Of a stretch of DNA of 64,000 nucleotides, positions 16,738 through 25,726 are shown piece after piece. This DNA is from Micromonospora sp. DSM 45708 (GTDB lineage Bacteria; Actinomycetota; Actinomycetes; Mycobacteriales; Micromonosporaceae), in assembly GCF_039566955.1 (NCBI RefSeq), contig NZ_CP154796.1, positions 1,116,001-1,180,000 on the forward strand, in the 5' to 3' direction. Position numbers and translations under genes: made by a program. Each line of letters begins with the position of its first letter. Within the stretch, counting starts at the first letter, position 1. The notes under the pieces were generated by a model, which made no database searches, was not told the origin of the DNA, and saw nothing but the letters and a program-made list of their open reading frames with translations.

Positions 16738-18618
16738 CTACCGGCGGCGGCGGGCGTCGGCCTCGGCGTCGAGCAGGTCGTTCAGCGCCAGCGCCGAGTT
16801 GATCAGGGAGAGGTGGCTGAACGCCTGCGGGTAGTTGCCGATCTGCTCACCGGTCGCGGCGATCTCCTCGGCGTAGAGGCCGAGGTGGTTGCTGAACGTG
16901 AACATCTTCTCGAACGTGAGCCGGGCGTCGTCCAGCCGGCCGGTGCGGGCCAGCGCCTCGACGTACCAGAACGTGCACATGTTGAACGTGCCCTCGTGGC
17001 CGGGGAGGCCGTCGGGGGAGTGCACCGGGTCGTACCGGTGGACCAGGCTGTCGGAGACCAGGTCCCGCTCGATCGACGCCAGGGTGGACCTCCACAGCGG
17101 GTCGCTCGCCGTGATGAAGCCGACCGCCGGCATGGCCAGCAGCGCGGCGTCCAGCACGTTCTCGTCGTACGCCTGCACGAAGCTGCCGCGTTCCCGGTGG
17201 TACCCGCGGGCCATGACCTGGTTGTAGATCCGGTTGCGCTGCTCCGTCCAGCAGGACATGTCCCCGGGGCGGCCGGTGCGGGTGGCCAGCCGGATGGCCC
17301 GGTCCAGCGCCACCCACGACATCACCCGCCCGAACGTGTAGTTGCGGGGGTGGTGGCGGCTCTCCCAGATGCCGGCGTCGCGCTGGTCCCAGTTGTGGCA
17401 GAGCCAGTCGACGAGCCGGACGGTGCTCTTCCACACCTGGTGCGAGACCCGGATGCCCTGCTCGTCGGCGAGGTGCATGGCGTAGAGCGCCTCGCCGTGG
17501 ATGTCGAGCTGGAGTTGGTCCGCGGCGCCGTTGCCGATCCGCACCGGGGAGGAACCGCGGTAGCCCTCCAGGTGGTCGAGGATCTCCTCGTGCAGGTCGG
17601 AGGAGCCGTCCACCCGGTACATGATCTTCAGTGGGTCCTGGTGGTCGCCGGCCTCGCGGATCCGCTCGTCCAGCCAGTCCATGTAGCGGCTGACCTCCTC
17701 GGTGAACCCGAGGCCGAGCAGCGCGTGCACGGAGAACGACGTGTCGCGTACCCAGGTGTAGCGGTAGTCCCAGTTGCGGGTGCCGCCGACCAGCTCGGGC
17801 AGCGCGGCGGTGGGCGCGGCGATCATCGCGCCGGTCGGCGCGTACGTCATCAGCTTCAGCGTGATGGCGGAGCGTTCGACCATCTCGCGCCAGCGGCCGG
17901 TGTAGCGGGACCGCTCGACCCAGCGCCGCCAGTAGTCGCGGGTCCACTCGAACATGCCCTGGACCTCTTCCGGCGGGATGATCCGGGGCTCGGTTCCCTC
18001 CGTCTCCAGGACCACCCCGCCGGTGTCGCCCTCGTGCAGCGTGCCGTGGGCGATCAGGTCGCCGTCCTCCAGCCGGACGTCGCCGCTCTGGGCGAGGAGC
18101 TGCCGCACCGGGTCGACCGGGTTGAAGGTGAGCGTCGCCGACCGGCTGCGGAAGACGTACCCGTTCTGGTGCCGTTCGAGTTCGTGCCGCTCGCGCGCGT
18201 AGTCGAACCGGGGGCGGCACTCCACCCGGAAACGCATGCTGCCCCGGACCATGTTGACCATGCGGACCAGGCGGTGCGAGTCGGTGGCCCGTTCGCCGGT
18301 GACCGGCATGAAGTCCATCACCTCGGCGACGCCGTCCGCACTGATGAACCGCGTGATCAGGATCGGGGTGCCGGGCAGGTAGAGCTGCTTGGTGACGTAC
18401 CGGACGTCGTGCGGGGCGATCTGGAAGTAGCCGCCCTTCTGCCGGTCCAGCAGCGCGGCGAAGATGCTCGGCGAGTCGAAGCGCGGCGCGCAGAACCAGT
18501 CGATCGTCCCGTCGCAGGTCACCAGCGCGGCGGTCTGCAGGTCGCCGATGAGCCCGTGATCCTCGATCGCCGGATAGCTCTCCACGTCGCCCCCCGGTGT
18601 CGACTGCCTCCTGCGCAT
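16738..18618 (-). CDS. Glycoside hydrolase family 15 (glucoamylase/trehalase-like)
   Basis: A 626-residue GH15 protein. The N-terminal beta-sandwich begins ESYPAIEDHGLIGDLQTAALV, with TCDGTIDWFCAPRFDSPSIF. The alpha/alpha barrel includes GGTRNWDYRYTWVRD and QLDIHGEALYAMHL. Mycobacterial relatives hydrolyse trehalose, while others hydrolyse alpha-1,4 or other glucans; the substrate is not resolved here. There is no signal peptide. The ATG at 18618 opens the frame, but a GTG at 18585, preceded by GGGGGG, would start exactly at the conserved region and is a good alternative. It is divergent from an XRE-cupin regulator. Confidence 0.92.
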   Translation of the reverse strand: MRRRQSTPGGDVESYPAIEDHGLIGDLQTAALVTCDGTIDWFCAPRFDSPSIFAALLDRQKGGYFQIAPHDVRYVTKQLYLPGTPILITRFISADGVAEVMDFMPVTGERATDSHRLVRMVNMVRGSMRFRVECRPRFDYARERHELERHQNGYVFRSRSATLTFNPVDPVRQLLAQSGDVRLEDGDLIAHGTLHEGDTGGVVLETEGTEPRIIPPEEVQGMFEWTRDYWRRWVERSRYTGRWREMVERSAITLKLMTYAPTGAMIAAPTAALPELVGGTRNWDYRYTWVRDTSFSVHALLGLGFTEEVSRYMDWLDERIREAGDHQDPLKIMYRVDGSSDLHEEILDHLEGYRGSSPVRIGNGAADQLQLDIHGEALYAMHLADEQGIRVSHQVWKSTVRLVDWLCHNWDQRDAGIWESRHHPRNYTFGRVMSWVALDRAIRLATRTGRPGDMSCWTEQRNRIYNQVMARGYHRERGSFVQAYDENVLDAALLAMPAVGFITASDPLWRSTLASIERDLVSDSLVHRYDPVHSPDGLPGHEGTFNMCTFWYVEALARTGRLDDARLTFEKMFTFSNHLGLYAEEIAATGEQIGNYPQAFSHLSLINSALALNDLLDAEADARRRR

Positions 18619-18673
18619 CCAACCTAGGGGAAGAATTGTCGGGTTAGGTGGGATTCGTCATCTGCAAGCGAGG

Positions 18674-18688
18674 TTGCCACCGTGGCAA
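18674..18688. promoter_or_regulatory. Palindromic operator TTGCCAC-C-GTGGCAA
   Basis: A perfect 7-bp inverted repeat with a single central base ends nine bases before the XRE-cupin start codon and overlaps a possible -10 (CAAGCT, 18686-18691). Its position fits autoregulation by that protein and perhaps control of the divergent GH15 gene. Confidence 0.55.
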
Positions 18689-18697
18689 GCTGGCGGG

Positions 18698-19282
18698 ATG
18701 GACGACGACCTGGGCCGCGCCCTCGACGCGGTCGGCCCCCGCCTGCGCGCGTTGCGCCGCGAGCGGGAGACCACGCTCGCCGACCTCTCCGCCGCCACCG
18801 GCATCTCGGTGAGCACGCTGTCCCGGCTGGAGTCCGGCGGCCGGCGGCCCACGCTGGAGCTGCTGCTCCCGCTGGCCCGGGCGCACGGCGTCGCCCTGGA
18901 CGAGCTGGTCGGCGCGCCGCCCACCGGCGACCCCCGCGTGCACCTGCGGCCGGTGTCCGCGCACGGGATGACCATGCTGCCGCTCACCCGGCGGCCCGGC
19001 GGCATCCAGGCGTACAAGCTCGTCATCCCGGCCGGCGGCCGGTCCGAGCCCGAACCGAAGACCCACGAGGGGTACGAGTGGGTCTACGTGCTCAACGGGC
19101 GGCTGCGCCTGGTGCTCGGCGAGCACGACCTGGTGCTCGAACCCGGCGAGGCGGCCGAGTTCGACACCCGGGTGCCGCACTGGTTCGGGCGAGCCGACGC
19201 CGGGGGCGTGGAGTTCCTCAGTCTCTTCGGCAGCCAGGGCGAGCGGGCCCACCTGCGCGCCCGCCCCCGCAGCGGGGAGTGA
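18698..19282 (+). CDS. XRE family regulator with C-terminal cupin domain
   Basis: A 194-residue protein with two domains. Residues about 8-65 are a Cro/CI-type helix-turn-helix (LSAATGISVSTLSRLESGGR). Residues about 105-185 are a small beta-barrel cupin with EPEPKTHEGYEWVYVLNG and the GE-x2-EFDTRVPHWF motif. Such regulators usually sense a small carboxylate or metal-bound ligand through the cupin. The ATG at 18698 is chosen because it follows the palindrome and a -10-like element. The divergent GH15 gene is a possible target. Confidence 0.92.
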   Translation: MDDDLGRALDAVGPRLRALRRERETTLADLSAATGISVSTLSRLESGGRRPTLELLLPLARAHGVALDELVGAPPTGDPRVHLRPVSAHGMTMLPLTRRPGGIQAYKLVIPAGGRSEPEPKTHEGYEWVYVLNGRLRLVLGEHDLVLEPGEAAEFDTRVPHWFGRADAGGVEFLSLFGSQGERAHLRARPRSGE

Positions 19283-19445
19283 TCCCGCCCACGCGCCCCG
19301 CTCCGCGCCGGCTCACCAGGGGTTACCCGCCGGTTAGGGTGGCTCCGCCGTCCCGACGTTCTCCGGGCCAACCGCACCGGGACGGTCGCACCCACGCCCG
19401 TCCGGCGCGACCGGCGGGCCAACCCGGAACGGAGTACGCCACGCC

Positions 19446-20936
19446 ATGAGCGTGACCACGCAGGATCCCGCTGCCCCGGTGGAGCCGGCGGAACCCACCC
19501 CACCCGGCCGCCTCGACCGGTACTTCGAGATCACCCGTCGCGGCTCGACGGTGCGCCGCGAGGTGCTCGCCGGGCTCGCCACGTTCGCCACGATGGCGTA
19601 CATCGTGGTGCTGAACCCGCTGATCATCGGCACCGCCCCGGACGCCGACGGCAACCTGCTCGGCATCGCGCCGGTCGCCGGCGTGACCGCGCTGGTCGCC
19701 GCCGTCATGACGATCATGATGGGCGTCGTCGGCCGGGTGCCGTTCGCGGTCGCCACCGGCCTCGGGCTGAACGCGTTCGTCGCGTACGCGGTGGCCTCGC
19801 AGATGACCTGGGCCGAGGCCATGGGCCTGGTGGTCGTCGAGGGGCTGATCATCACCGTGCTGGTGCTGACCGGGTTCCGCAGGGCCGTCTTCCGGGCCAT
19901 CCCGGCCGAGCTGAAGGCCGCCATCGCCGCCGGCATCGGCCTGTTCATCGCCATGATCGGATTCGTCGACGGCGGACTGGTCCGGCGGGTGCCGGACGCG
20001 GCCGGCACCACGGTCCCGGTGCAGCTCGGCGGCGACGGCACACTGCGCGGCTGGACCACCGTGGTGTTCGTGATCGGCCTGCTGGTCACCGGCGTCCTGG
20101 TGGCCCGCAAGGTCAAGGCCGGCGTGCTGATCGGCATCGTGGTCACCACGGTGGTCGCGGTCGTCGTGAACGCGCTCGCCAAGCCGGGGCCGGCGTTCGT
20201 CGACGGCAAGCCGAACCCGCAGGGGTGGCGGCTCAACGTGCCCACGCTGCCGGACCCGCTGATCCAGAAGCCCGACCTGCACCTGGTCGGCAACGTGTCG
20301 TTCGGCGCGTTCGCCCACGTGGGCGTGATGACCGCGCTGCTGCTGGTGTTCACGCTGGTGCTGGCCGACTTCTTCGACGTCATGGGCACCACGGTCGGGC
20401 TGGCCAGGCAGGCGGACCTGGCCACCTCCGACGGCACCGACATGCCCCGTCTCGGCAAGGTGCTCTTCGTCGACGGCGTCGCCGCGGTCGCCGGCGGCGC
20501 GGGCAGCGCGTCGTCCGCCACCACGTACGTAGAGTCCTCCGCGGGCATCGCGGACGGCGGGCGGACCGGCCTGACCAGCGTGGTCACCGGCGTGCTCTTC
20601 CTCGGCGCGCTGCTGCTCACCCCGCTGGTGTCACTGGTGCCCAGCGAGGCCGCCGGCCCGGCGCTGGTGGTGGTCGGCGCGCTGATGATCCGTCAGGTCA
20701 AGGACATCGACTTCACCGACCTCGGGGTCGCCGTGCCGGCGTTCCTGACCATGACGCTGATGCCGTTCACCTACTCGATCACCAACGGCATCGGCGCCGG
20801 CTTCGTGAGCTGGGTGGCGATCCGGGTGGCACAGGGCCGGGCCCGGCAGATCCACCCCCTGCTCTGGGCGGTCGCGGTGGCCTTCGTGGTCTACTTCGGC
20901 ATCAACCTGGTCAAGGCCGTCACCGGCGTCAGCTGA
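19446..20936 (+). CDS. NCS2 family purine permease (AzgA-like)
   Basis: A 496-residue, multi-helix importer of the NCS2/AzgA branch, proton symporters for guanine, hypoxanthine or adenine. It begins LDRYFEITRRGSTVRREVLAGLATF, with early YIVVLNPLI and GLGLNAFVAYAV. The signature second half reads FDVMGTTVGLARQADLA and GSASSATTYVESSAGI. The substrate class is well supported by family, the exact base is not. It is followed 18 bases later by an alpha/beta hydrolase gene on the same strand. Confidence 0.92.
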   Translation: MSVTTQDPAAPVEPAEPTPPGRLDRYFEITRRGSTVRREVLAGLATFATMAYIVVLNPLIIGTAPDADGNLLGIAPVAGVTALVAAVMTIMMGVVGRVPFAVATGLGLNAFVAYAVASQMTWAEAMGLVVVEGLIITVLVLTGFRRAVFRAIPAELKAAIAAGIGLFIAMIGFVDGGLVRRVPDAAGTTVPVQLGGDGTLRGWTTVVFVIGLLVTGVLVARKVKAGVLIGIVVTTVVAVVVNALAKPGPAFVDGKPNPQGWRLNVPTLPDPLIQKPDLHLVGNVSFGAFAHVGVMTALLLVFTLVLADFFDVMGTTVGLARQADLATSDGTDMPRLGKVLFVDGVAAVAGGAGSASSATTYVESSAGIADGGRTGLTSVVTGVLFLGALLLTPLVSLVPSEAAGPALVVVGALMIRQVKDIDFTDLGVAVPAFLTMTLMPFTYSITNGIGAGFVSWVAIRVAQGRARQIHPLLWAVAVAFVVYFGINLVKAVTGVS

Positions 20937-20954
20937 GCCCGCGATGATCAGCGG

Positions 20955-21752
20955 GTGAGCTATGCGGACGTGCGAGGGCTGCGGATCTGGTACGAGGTGC
21001 ACGGCGCCGGCAAGCCGCTGGTCCTGCTGCACGGCGGATACGGGTCGGCCGAGACGTTCGCCCCGGTCCGCTCCGCGCTGGCGGCGCGACGGCGACTGAT
21101 CGCGGTCGACCTGCGCGGCCACGGTCGCACCGCCGGCGCGGACCGACCGCTGCGGTACGAGTCGATGGCCGACGACGTGGCCGCGCTGCTGCGTCACCTC
21201 GACCTGCCCGAGGTCGACCTGCTCGGCTACTCGCTCGGCGGCGGCGTGGCCCTGCGTACCGCGATCCAGCACCCCGCGCTGGTCCGCCGCCTGGTCCTGG
21301 TCTCCACGCCGTTCCGGCGGCGGGGCTGGTACCCGCGGGTGCTGGCCGCGATGTCCACGCACGACGAGCGCGCCGCCGAGCGGATGCGCGGCACCCCGCC
21401 GTACGAGCGGTACGCGCGGCTCGCGCCCCGGCCGCAGGACTGGCCGGCGCTCTGGGCCCGCAGCGGTGACCTGCTGCGCCGCGACTACGACTGGTCGGCC
21501 GAGGTGGCCGCGCTGCCGATGCCGGTGCTGCTGGTCTTCGCGGACGCCGACGCGATCCCGATGGGTCACGTGGCCGAGTTCTTCGGCCTGCTCGGCGGCG
21601 GCCACCGGGACGCGGGCGACGACGGATCGGACCGCCCCGCGTCCCGGCTGGCCGTGCTGCCCGGCCTGACCCACGACGAGGTGGTGGCGTCGCCCGCGCT
21701 GCCGGCGGCGGTGCTGCCGTTCCTCACCCACCCCGCACGTGCCCCCGGCTGA
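20955..21752 (+). CDS. Alpha/beta hydrolase
   Basis: A 265-residue cytoplasmic alpha/beta hydrolase. The oxyanion-hole region is LVLLHGGYGSAETF, the nucleophile elbow is GYSLGGG (Ser in G-x-S-x-G), an Asp lies in LLVFADADAIP and the catalytic His is in LPGLTHDEVV. The substrate is unknown; the closest general class is esterase or hydrolase of the 2-hydroxy-6-oxo acid type. It follows the purine permease closely, but a shared role is not evident. Confidence 0.88.
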   Translation: MSYADVRGLRIWYEVHGAGKPLVLLHGGYGSAETFAPVRSALAARRRLIAVDLRGHGRTAGADRPLRYESMADDVAALLRHLDLPEVDLLGYSLGGGVALRTAIQHPALVRRLVLVSTPFRRRGWYPRVLAAMSTHDERAAERMRGTPPYERYARLAPRPQDWPALWARSGDLLRRDYDWSAEVAALPMPVLLVFADADAIPMGHVAEFFGLLGGGHRDAGDDGSDRPASRLAVLPGLTHDEVVASPALPAAVLPFLTHPARAPG

Positions 21753-21861
21753 GCGAGCCGCGTCGCCGGCGTCGTGGACCCGCACCACGACGCCGTCCGG
21801 CCGACTGACGGCGCGGTCTATCCTCGGAGGACAGGCCGTGTGTCAGCTGACGGGGTGGTCG

Positions 21862-23076
21862 ATGCTGAAGGATCTGGCTGCGGATCGGCATGCGCAGGGG
21901 GACACCCGTCGGCGTAACCTCGGCGCGCTGCTCCGCCGCGTCCACCTGGACGGCGCGGTCTCCCGCGTCGAGCTGGCCGACTGGCTGGGCGTCAACCGCA
22001 GCACGGTCATGGCGCTCACGGCGGAACTCGTGGCGGCCGGCCTGGTCCGGGAGGTGCCCGCCCCGACGAGCGGGCGGGCGGGTCGTCCGTCCTTCGTGGT
22101 CCGACCGGAGTCGGCGGCCGTTCACGTCCTCGCCTTCGACATCGCGGTGGACCGGCTCGTGGCCGCCCGCGTCGACCTGGGCGGGACGGTCTCGGCCCGG
22201 CTCGAGGCGACCCGGCCCCGGGCCGGGGCCGACCTCGACGCGGTGGTGTCGGTGCTCGCCGACTTCGGGCGGGCGCTGCACCACGACGCGTCGCCCACGT
22301 CGGTCTGCGTGGGCATCGGCGCGTCCTACTGCGGGATGATCCGGCCCGAGGACGGGATGGTGCGGTTCGGGCCGGACATGGGTTGGGTGGACCAGGCGTT
22401 CGGCGCCGAACTGGCCCGCCGGTTGGATCTCGGCCTGCCGGTGCTGGTCGGCAACGAGGCCCACCTGGGCGCGATGGCCGAGCACCAACGCGGTGCCGGC
22501 GTCGGCGTGCAGAACCTCATCTACCTGCACGGTGACGTCGGCGTGGGCGGCGGGATCATCGTCGGCGGGGACCTGCTCGGCGGCGACGGCGGGTACGGTT
22601 CCGAGGTCGGGCACATGCTGGTCAACCCGTACCAGGGGCGGCCCTGCGGCTGCGGCTCGCGCGGTTGCCTGGAGGCCGAGGTCGGTGAGCGGGCGCTGCT
22701 CGACGAGGCCGGCCGCCCGGCCGACCACCAGGGGCGCGAGGCGGTGCGCGCCGTGGTCGCCGCCGCCGAGCAGGGGGATGCCGCCGCGCGCGAGGCCCTG
22801 CGGCGCATCGGTGACTGGCTGGGCATCGGAGTGGCGAACCTGATCAACCTGTTCAATCCCGGCGTGGTGATCTTCGGCGGGACGCTCCGCGAGGTGTTTC
22901 CGGGCGCCGCTCCCCAGGTCCGCAGCCGGATGGCCGCCAACGTGCTCCCCGTCTCGCGGGACAAGGCCCACCTGCGCGTCTCCGCGCTGGGCTACGACGC
23001 CACCCTGATCGGCGCCGCCGAACTGGCCTTCACCCCCCTGCTGACCAACCCCCTGACCCCCCACCCGGCCCACTAG
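21862..23076 (+). CDS. ROK family transcriptional regulator
   Basis: A 404-residue ROK (repressor/ORF/kinase) protein. The N-terminal winged helix (about 28-85) contains ELADWLGVNRSTVMALTAEL and GRAGRPS. The sugar-kinase-like domain carries the zinc site CGCGSRGCLE and DVGVGGGIIVGG. Such proteins (XylR/NagC-like) repress sugar-use genes and respond to a sugar or sugar phosphate. No sugar transporter is adjacent, so targets may be remote. TATCCT at 21817-21822 may be its -10. The C-terminus is proline-rich. Confidence 0.92.
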   Translation: MLKDLAADRHAQGDTRRRNLGALLRRVHLDGAVSRVELADWLGVNRSTVMALTAELVAAGLVREVPAPTSGRAGRPSFVVRPESAAVHVLAFDIAVDRLVAARVDLGGTVSARLEATRPRAGADLDAVVSVLADFGRALHHDASPTSVCVGIGASYCGMIRPEDGMVRFGPDMGWVDQAFGAELARRLDLGLPVLVGNEAHLGAMAEHQRGAGVGVQNLIYLHGDVGVGGGIIVGGDLLGGDGGYGSEVGHMLVNPYQGRPCGCGSRGCLEAEVGERALLDEAGRPADHQGREAVRAVVAAAEQGDAAAREALRRIGDWLGIGVANLINLFNPGVVIFGGTLREVFPGAAPQVRSRMAANVLPVSRDKAHLRVSALGYDATLIGAAELAFTPLLTNPLTPHPAH

Positions 23077-23101
23077 CGCCAGGTGGGCCCGGCCCGAAGG
23101 G

Positions 23102-23302
23102 TCATCTCGGGCTGTCGCGGGGCGGCAACTCCACGATCGACGAGAGGGCCCGACCCGGTTGGGCGTGCAGAGCCCGCCACGCCCCGACGAGCGCCTCCGG
23201 AGGGGGACGCCCGTCATCGGGGGCCAACTGCCGCAGCAGGTCGAAGACCTGGTCGACGTCGTCGTCGGGCGTCGCCGGACGGATCGTCAGCTCACCGGTC
23301 AC
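23102..23302 (-). pseudogene. Truncated GNAT acetyltransferase remnant
   Basis: From a GTG at 23302 the frame reads TGELTIRPATPDDDVDQVFDL and continues through LAPDDGRPPPEALVGAWRAL, typical of the first strand and helices of GNAT N-acetyltransferases. It then stops after only 66 codons with no acetyl-CoA-binding loop. A normal GNAT is about 150 residues, so two thirds of the protein is absent. The tail (ELPPRDSPR) has no family resemblance, which suggests a C-terminal deletion at the junction with the convergent ROK gene. Confidence 0.6.
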
Positions 23303-23373
23303 AGTGGCCGAGCCGAGCCGTCGCCGCCGGCCGTTCGACCGACCTCCGGCGGTACGGGCCCGGAGGGTCCGAC

Positions 23374-24312
23374 TCACCCGCCCAGCCGGCGGGCCAGCCA
23401 GGGCAGCAGCGCGTCGGCCTGGAGCCGCTGGAACGCCCGCACGGTGGGGATGCCGGGCGGCGGTGGCTGACGGGCGGCGTCGAGGAAGAAGCCGGTGAAG
23501 CCGGCCAGCACCCCGGTCAGGTCGGCCGGGTCGACGTGCGCGGTGAGTGGCCGGGTGGCCAGCAGCGCGTCCGGGTCGATCCCGCCGTACACCTGCACGT
23601 TGACGACGGTCAGCAGCGTGTCCAGCCAGGCCGGCCCACGGCAGGCCCAGGGCCAGTCGACCACGGTGACCGTGCCGTCCGGGCCGAGCAGCAGGTTGTC
23701 GGCGCGGACGTCGAGGTGGCAGAGCGTGTCGCCGGCCAGCGCGGCGAGGCCGTGGTCGGCGGCGGCGCGCAACTCGGACAGGTGGGCGCGGGCCCACGGG
23801 TCGAGGTCGGCGGGCGGATCGTCGGCGATGCGTCGCCAGCCGGCGAAGTCGGGCGTGAGCGACTCCGCCGCGGTGCTGGTCGCGACCGTGGGGGCCGGGG
23901 TGAGCGTCGCGGCCATCGTCTCCAGCGTGGACAGCACGGCGGCCAGCTCGCCGAAGTCCCACGGGGTGACCGGGTGCCGGCCCTCGACGTCGGCGTAGAC
24001 CAGCGCGATCCAGTCGCCGTCGTCGTGGCTGCCGAGCAGCCGGGGCGTCGGCGCGGTCGCGGGCAGGGCGGCGGCGATCCGGGCCTCGGCGCGGTGCATG
24101 GCGGGGCTGCGGTCGTTCTGCGCGGGGCTGACCGCCTTGACGAAGGCCCGCCCGCCGCGTGCGGTGCGGACCCGGTCGGCGGTGCCGGGGGAGAAGCCGC
24201 CCGGCTGGGACTCGGCCGTCACCACCCGGTCGCCGAGGACGGCCTCGACCGCGGCGCGCACGTGGGCCGGCAGGTCGTGCCAGTGGAGGCGGGTCTTCGT
24301 CGGGCTGCTCAC
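23374..24312 (-). CDS. Aminoglycoside-phosphotransferase-like kinase
   Basis: A 312-residue protein of the APH/choline-kinase fold. The catalytic loop CHLDVRADNLLLGPDG supplies the HxDxxxxN motif, and VVDWPWACRGPAWLD supplies the metal-binding Asp. The N-lobe has GGFSPGTADRV and AFVKAVSP for nucleotide binding. The substrate is unknown; many members do not confer antibiotic resistance. The GTG at 24312 is taken as the start because the sequence before it is not conserved-looking. Repeat copy B lies immediately upstream. Confidence 0.85.
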   Translation of the reverse strand: MSSPTKTRLHWHDLPAHVRAAVEAVLGDRVVTAESQPGGFSPGTADRVRTARGGRAFVKAVSPAQNDRSPAMHRAEARIAAALPATAPTPRLLGSHDDGDWIALVYADVEGRHPVTPWDFGELAAVLSTLETMAATLTPAPTVATSTAAESLTPDFAGWRRIADDPPADLDPWARAHLSELRAAADHGLAALAGDTLCHLDVRADNLLLGPDGTVTVVDWPWACRGPAWLDTLLTVVNVQVYGGIDPDALLATRPLTAHVDPADLTGVLAGFTGFFLDAARQPPPPGIPTVRAFQRLQADALLPWLARRLGG

Positions 24313-24352
24313 GTGTTCCACCGTGCGCGCCGCCTCCCGCCGGGGCAACCGA

Positions 24353-24408
24353 GTTAGGCGGGGCCCCCGCCTGGGCCGGACGCGTCAAGCGGGGGCCCCT
24401 CCTTCACC
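24353..24408. repeat. GGGGCCCC intergenic element, copy B
   Basis: GTTAGGCGGGGCCCCCGCC, then GCCGGACGCGTC, then a second GGGGGCCCCTCCTTCACC block. It shares GTTAGGCGGGG and GCCGGACGCGTC with copy D (32917-32976) and the end GGGGCCCCTCC with copies A and E. It overlaps the stop codon of the RibD-like gene by a few bases. Confidence 0.8.
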
Positions 24409-24973
24409 GGGCGTAGCGCAGCACCACGACGCCGCTGTCGAACGGGCGCGTGGCGGAGAGCGTGAACCGCCTCGGATCGAAGCCACGCTCGACCAGCGGG
24501 ATGCCGCTGCCGGCCACCACCGGGTTGAGCTTGAGCACCAGTTCGTCGATCTCGTCGAGGAGTTGGCCGGCGAGGTTGCCGCCGCCGCAGAGCCAGATGT
24601 CGCCGCCGGGGCGCGTTCTCAGCTCGCGGACGAACGCCGCCGGGTCGCCGGTGACGACCTGCACGTCCGGATGGTCGGCCGGGGTCAGGGAGCGGCTGAA
24701 GACGTACTGCGTCAGGTGGGCGTAGGGGCTGGTGACGCCGATCTTCAGGCCGGGCTCGTAGCTGGCGCGGCCCATCAGCACGGTGTCGAAGCGGCCGGTG
24801 GGTGGCGACGGGACGCCGAGCGGGGCGTGGGCGAACGTGGGCAGCGTCTGCGGCCAGTCGGACACCAGGTAGGGGGCGACGTCCGGCTCCAGCGGGAAGA
24901 AGTCGAACGACCCGTCGGGGGCGGCGATGAAGCCGTCGAGCGTGCTGGCGACGAAATAGACGAGCGTGCGCAA
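24404..24973 (-). CDS. Dihydrofolate-reductase-fold (RibD C-terminal-like) protein
   Basis: A 189-residue protein of the RibD_C/DHFR-like family. It has LVYFVASTLDGFIAAPDGS at the start, LMGRASYEPGL, and the NADPH-site run GGDIWLCGGGNLAGQLL. These are flavin- or pterin-linked reductases of mostly unknown substrate. The true start is probably the TTG at 24973, because conserved sequence begins there and GGAG lies about ten bases upstream; the frame extends further but without a family match. It is divergent from the TetR gene, with shared operator-like repeats between them. Confidence 0.88.
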   Translation of the reverse strand: MRTLVYFVASTLDGFIAAPDGSFDFFPLEPDVAPYLVSDWPQTLPTFAHAPLGVPSPPTGRFDTVLMGRASYEPGLKIGVTSPYAHLTQYVFSRSLTPADHPDVQVVTGDPAAFVRELRTRPGGDIWLCGGGNLAGQLLDEIDELVLKLNPVVAGSGIPLVERGFDPRRFTLSATRPFDSGVVVLRYAR

Positions 24974-25005
24974 ATCGGCTCCGAGGTTTGAGGAAACCAC
25001 AACGA

Positions 25006-25047
25006 CTGTCGTGGTTCGGCCACGAATGTACAACACCTGTCGTGGTT
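25006..25047. promoter_or_regulatory. Paired operator-like repeats, CTGTCGTGGTT
   Basis: Two exact direct copies of CTGTCGTGGTT (25006-25016 and 25037-25047) lie between the RibD-like and TetR genes. Each sits in a loose inverted repeat: AACCAC with GTGGTT around the first, and CAACACC with GGTTGTTG around the second. Position and pattern fit TetR binding that controls both divergent genes. Confidence 0.55.
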
Positions 25048-25065
25048 GTTGCTAGGGTGTGCGTC

Positions 25066-25650
25066 GTGGCCAGGAACCCGGAACGCCGTACCCTGCTCGC
25101 CGACGCCGGCCTGCGGATCCTCGCCGCCGCCGGCGCGCGGGGGCTGACCCACCGGGCGGTCGACGCCGAGGCGGGCGTGCCCACCGGCACGACCTCCAAC
25201 TACTTCCCGTCCCGGTCGGCGCTGCTCGCCGGCCTGGCCGAACGGATCTTCGACCGGATGGCGCCCGACCCGGCGGTGGTGGCCGACCTGGGCCGTCGGG
25301 AGCCGTCGCTCGCGCTCGTCACCGACTACCTGCGCGACATCGTCGCCCGCACCACCCGCGAGCCCGACCTCACCCGGGCGCTGTGGGAACTGCGGCTGGA
25401 GGCCGGCCGCCGGCCCGAGCTGCGGGCCGCGCTCGGCGACGTGCTCCGCCGGGGGTACGCCGACGACGTCGCCTTCCACGTCGCCGCCGGCCTGCCCGGC
25501 GGGGCGTACGAGATCGCGCTGCTGCACTACGCGGTCGACGGGCTCCTGCTCGACCTACTCACCACCTCGATCGACGCCGGGTTCGACCCCGACCAGGTGG
25601 TCTCCACCCTGGTCTCCCGTCTGGTCGGTGCCGCGCAGCTCGCCCCCTGA
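25066..25650 (+). CDS. TetR family transcriptional regulator
   Basis: A 194-residue TetR repressor. The N-terminal helix-turn-helix reads GLTHRAVDAEAGVPTGTTSNYFPSR with the usual Y-x-F-x-S end. The ligand-binding helical domain follows and is not diagnostic. TAGGGT (25053-25058) lies seven bases before this GTG, which indicates a leaderless start and argues against the upstream GTG at 25057. It probably represses itself and the divergent RibD-like gene through the repeats at 25006-25047. Confidence 0.92.
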   Translation: MARNPERRTLLADAGLRILAAAGARGLTHRAVDAEAGVPTGTTSNYFPSRSALLAGLAERIFDRMAPDPAVVADLGRREPSLALVTDYLRDIVARTTREPDLTRALWELRLEAGRRPELRAALGDVLRRGYADDVAFHVAAGLPGGAYEIALLHYAVDGLLLDLLTTSIDAGFDPDQVVSTLVSRLVGAAQLAP

Positions 25651-25726
25651 GGCCGGCACCCGACCGGGTTACCCCAGCGTGCACAGCGGGAACGCGGGCC
25701 CGGACGCCCCGGGGAAGGAGCATCGG

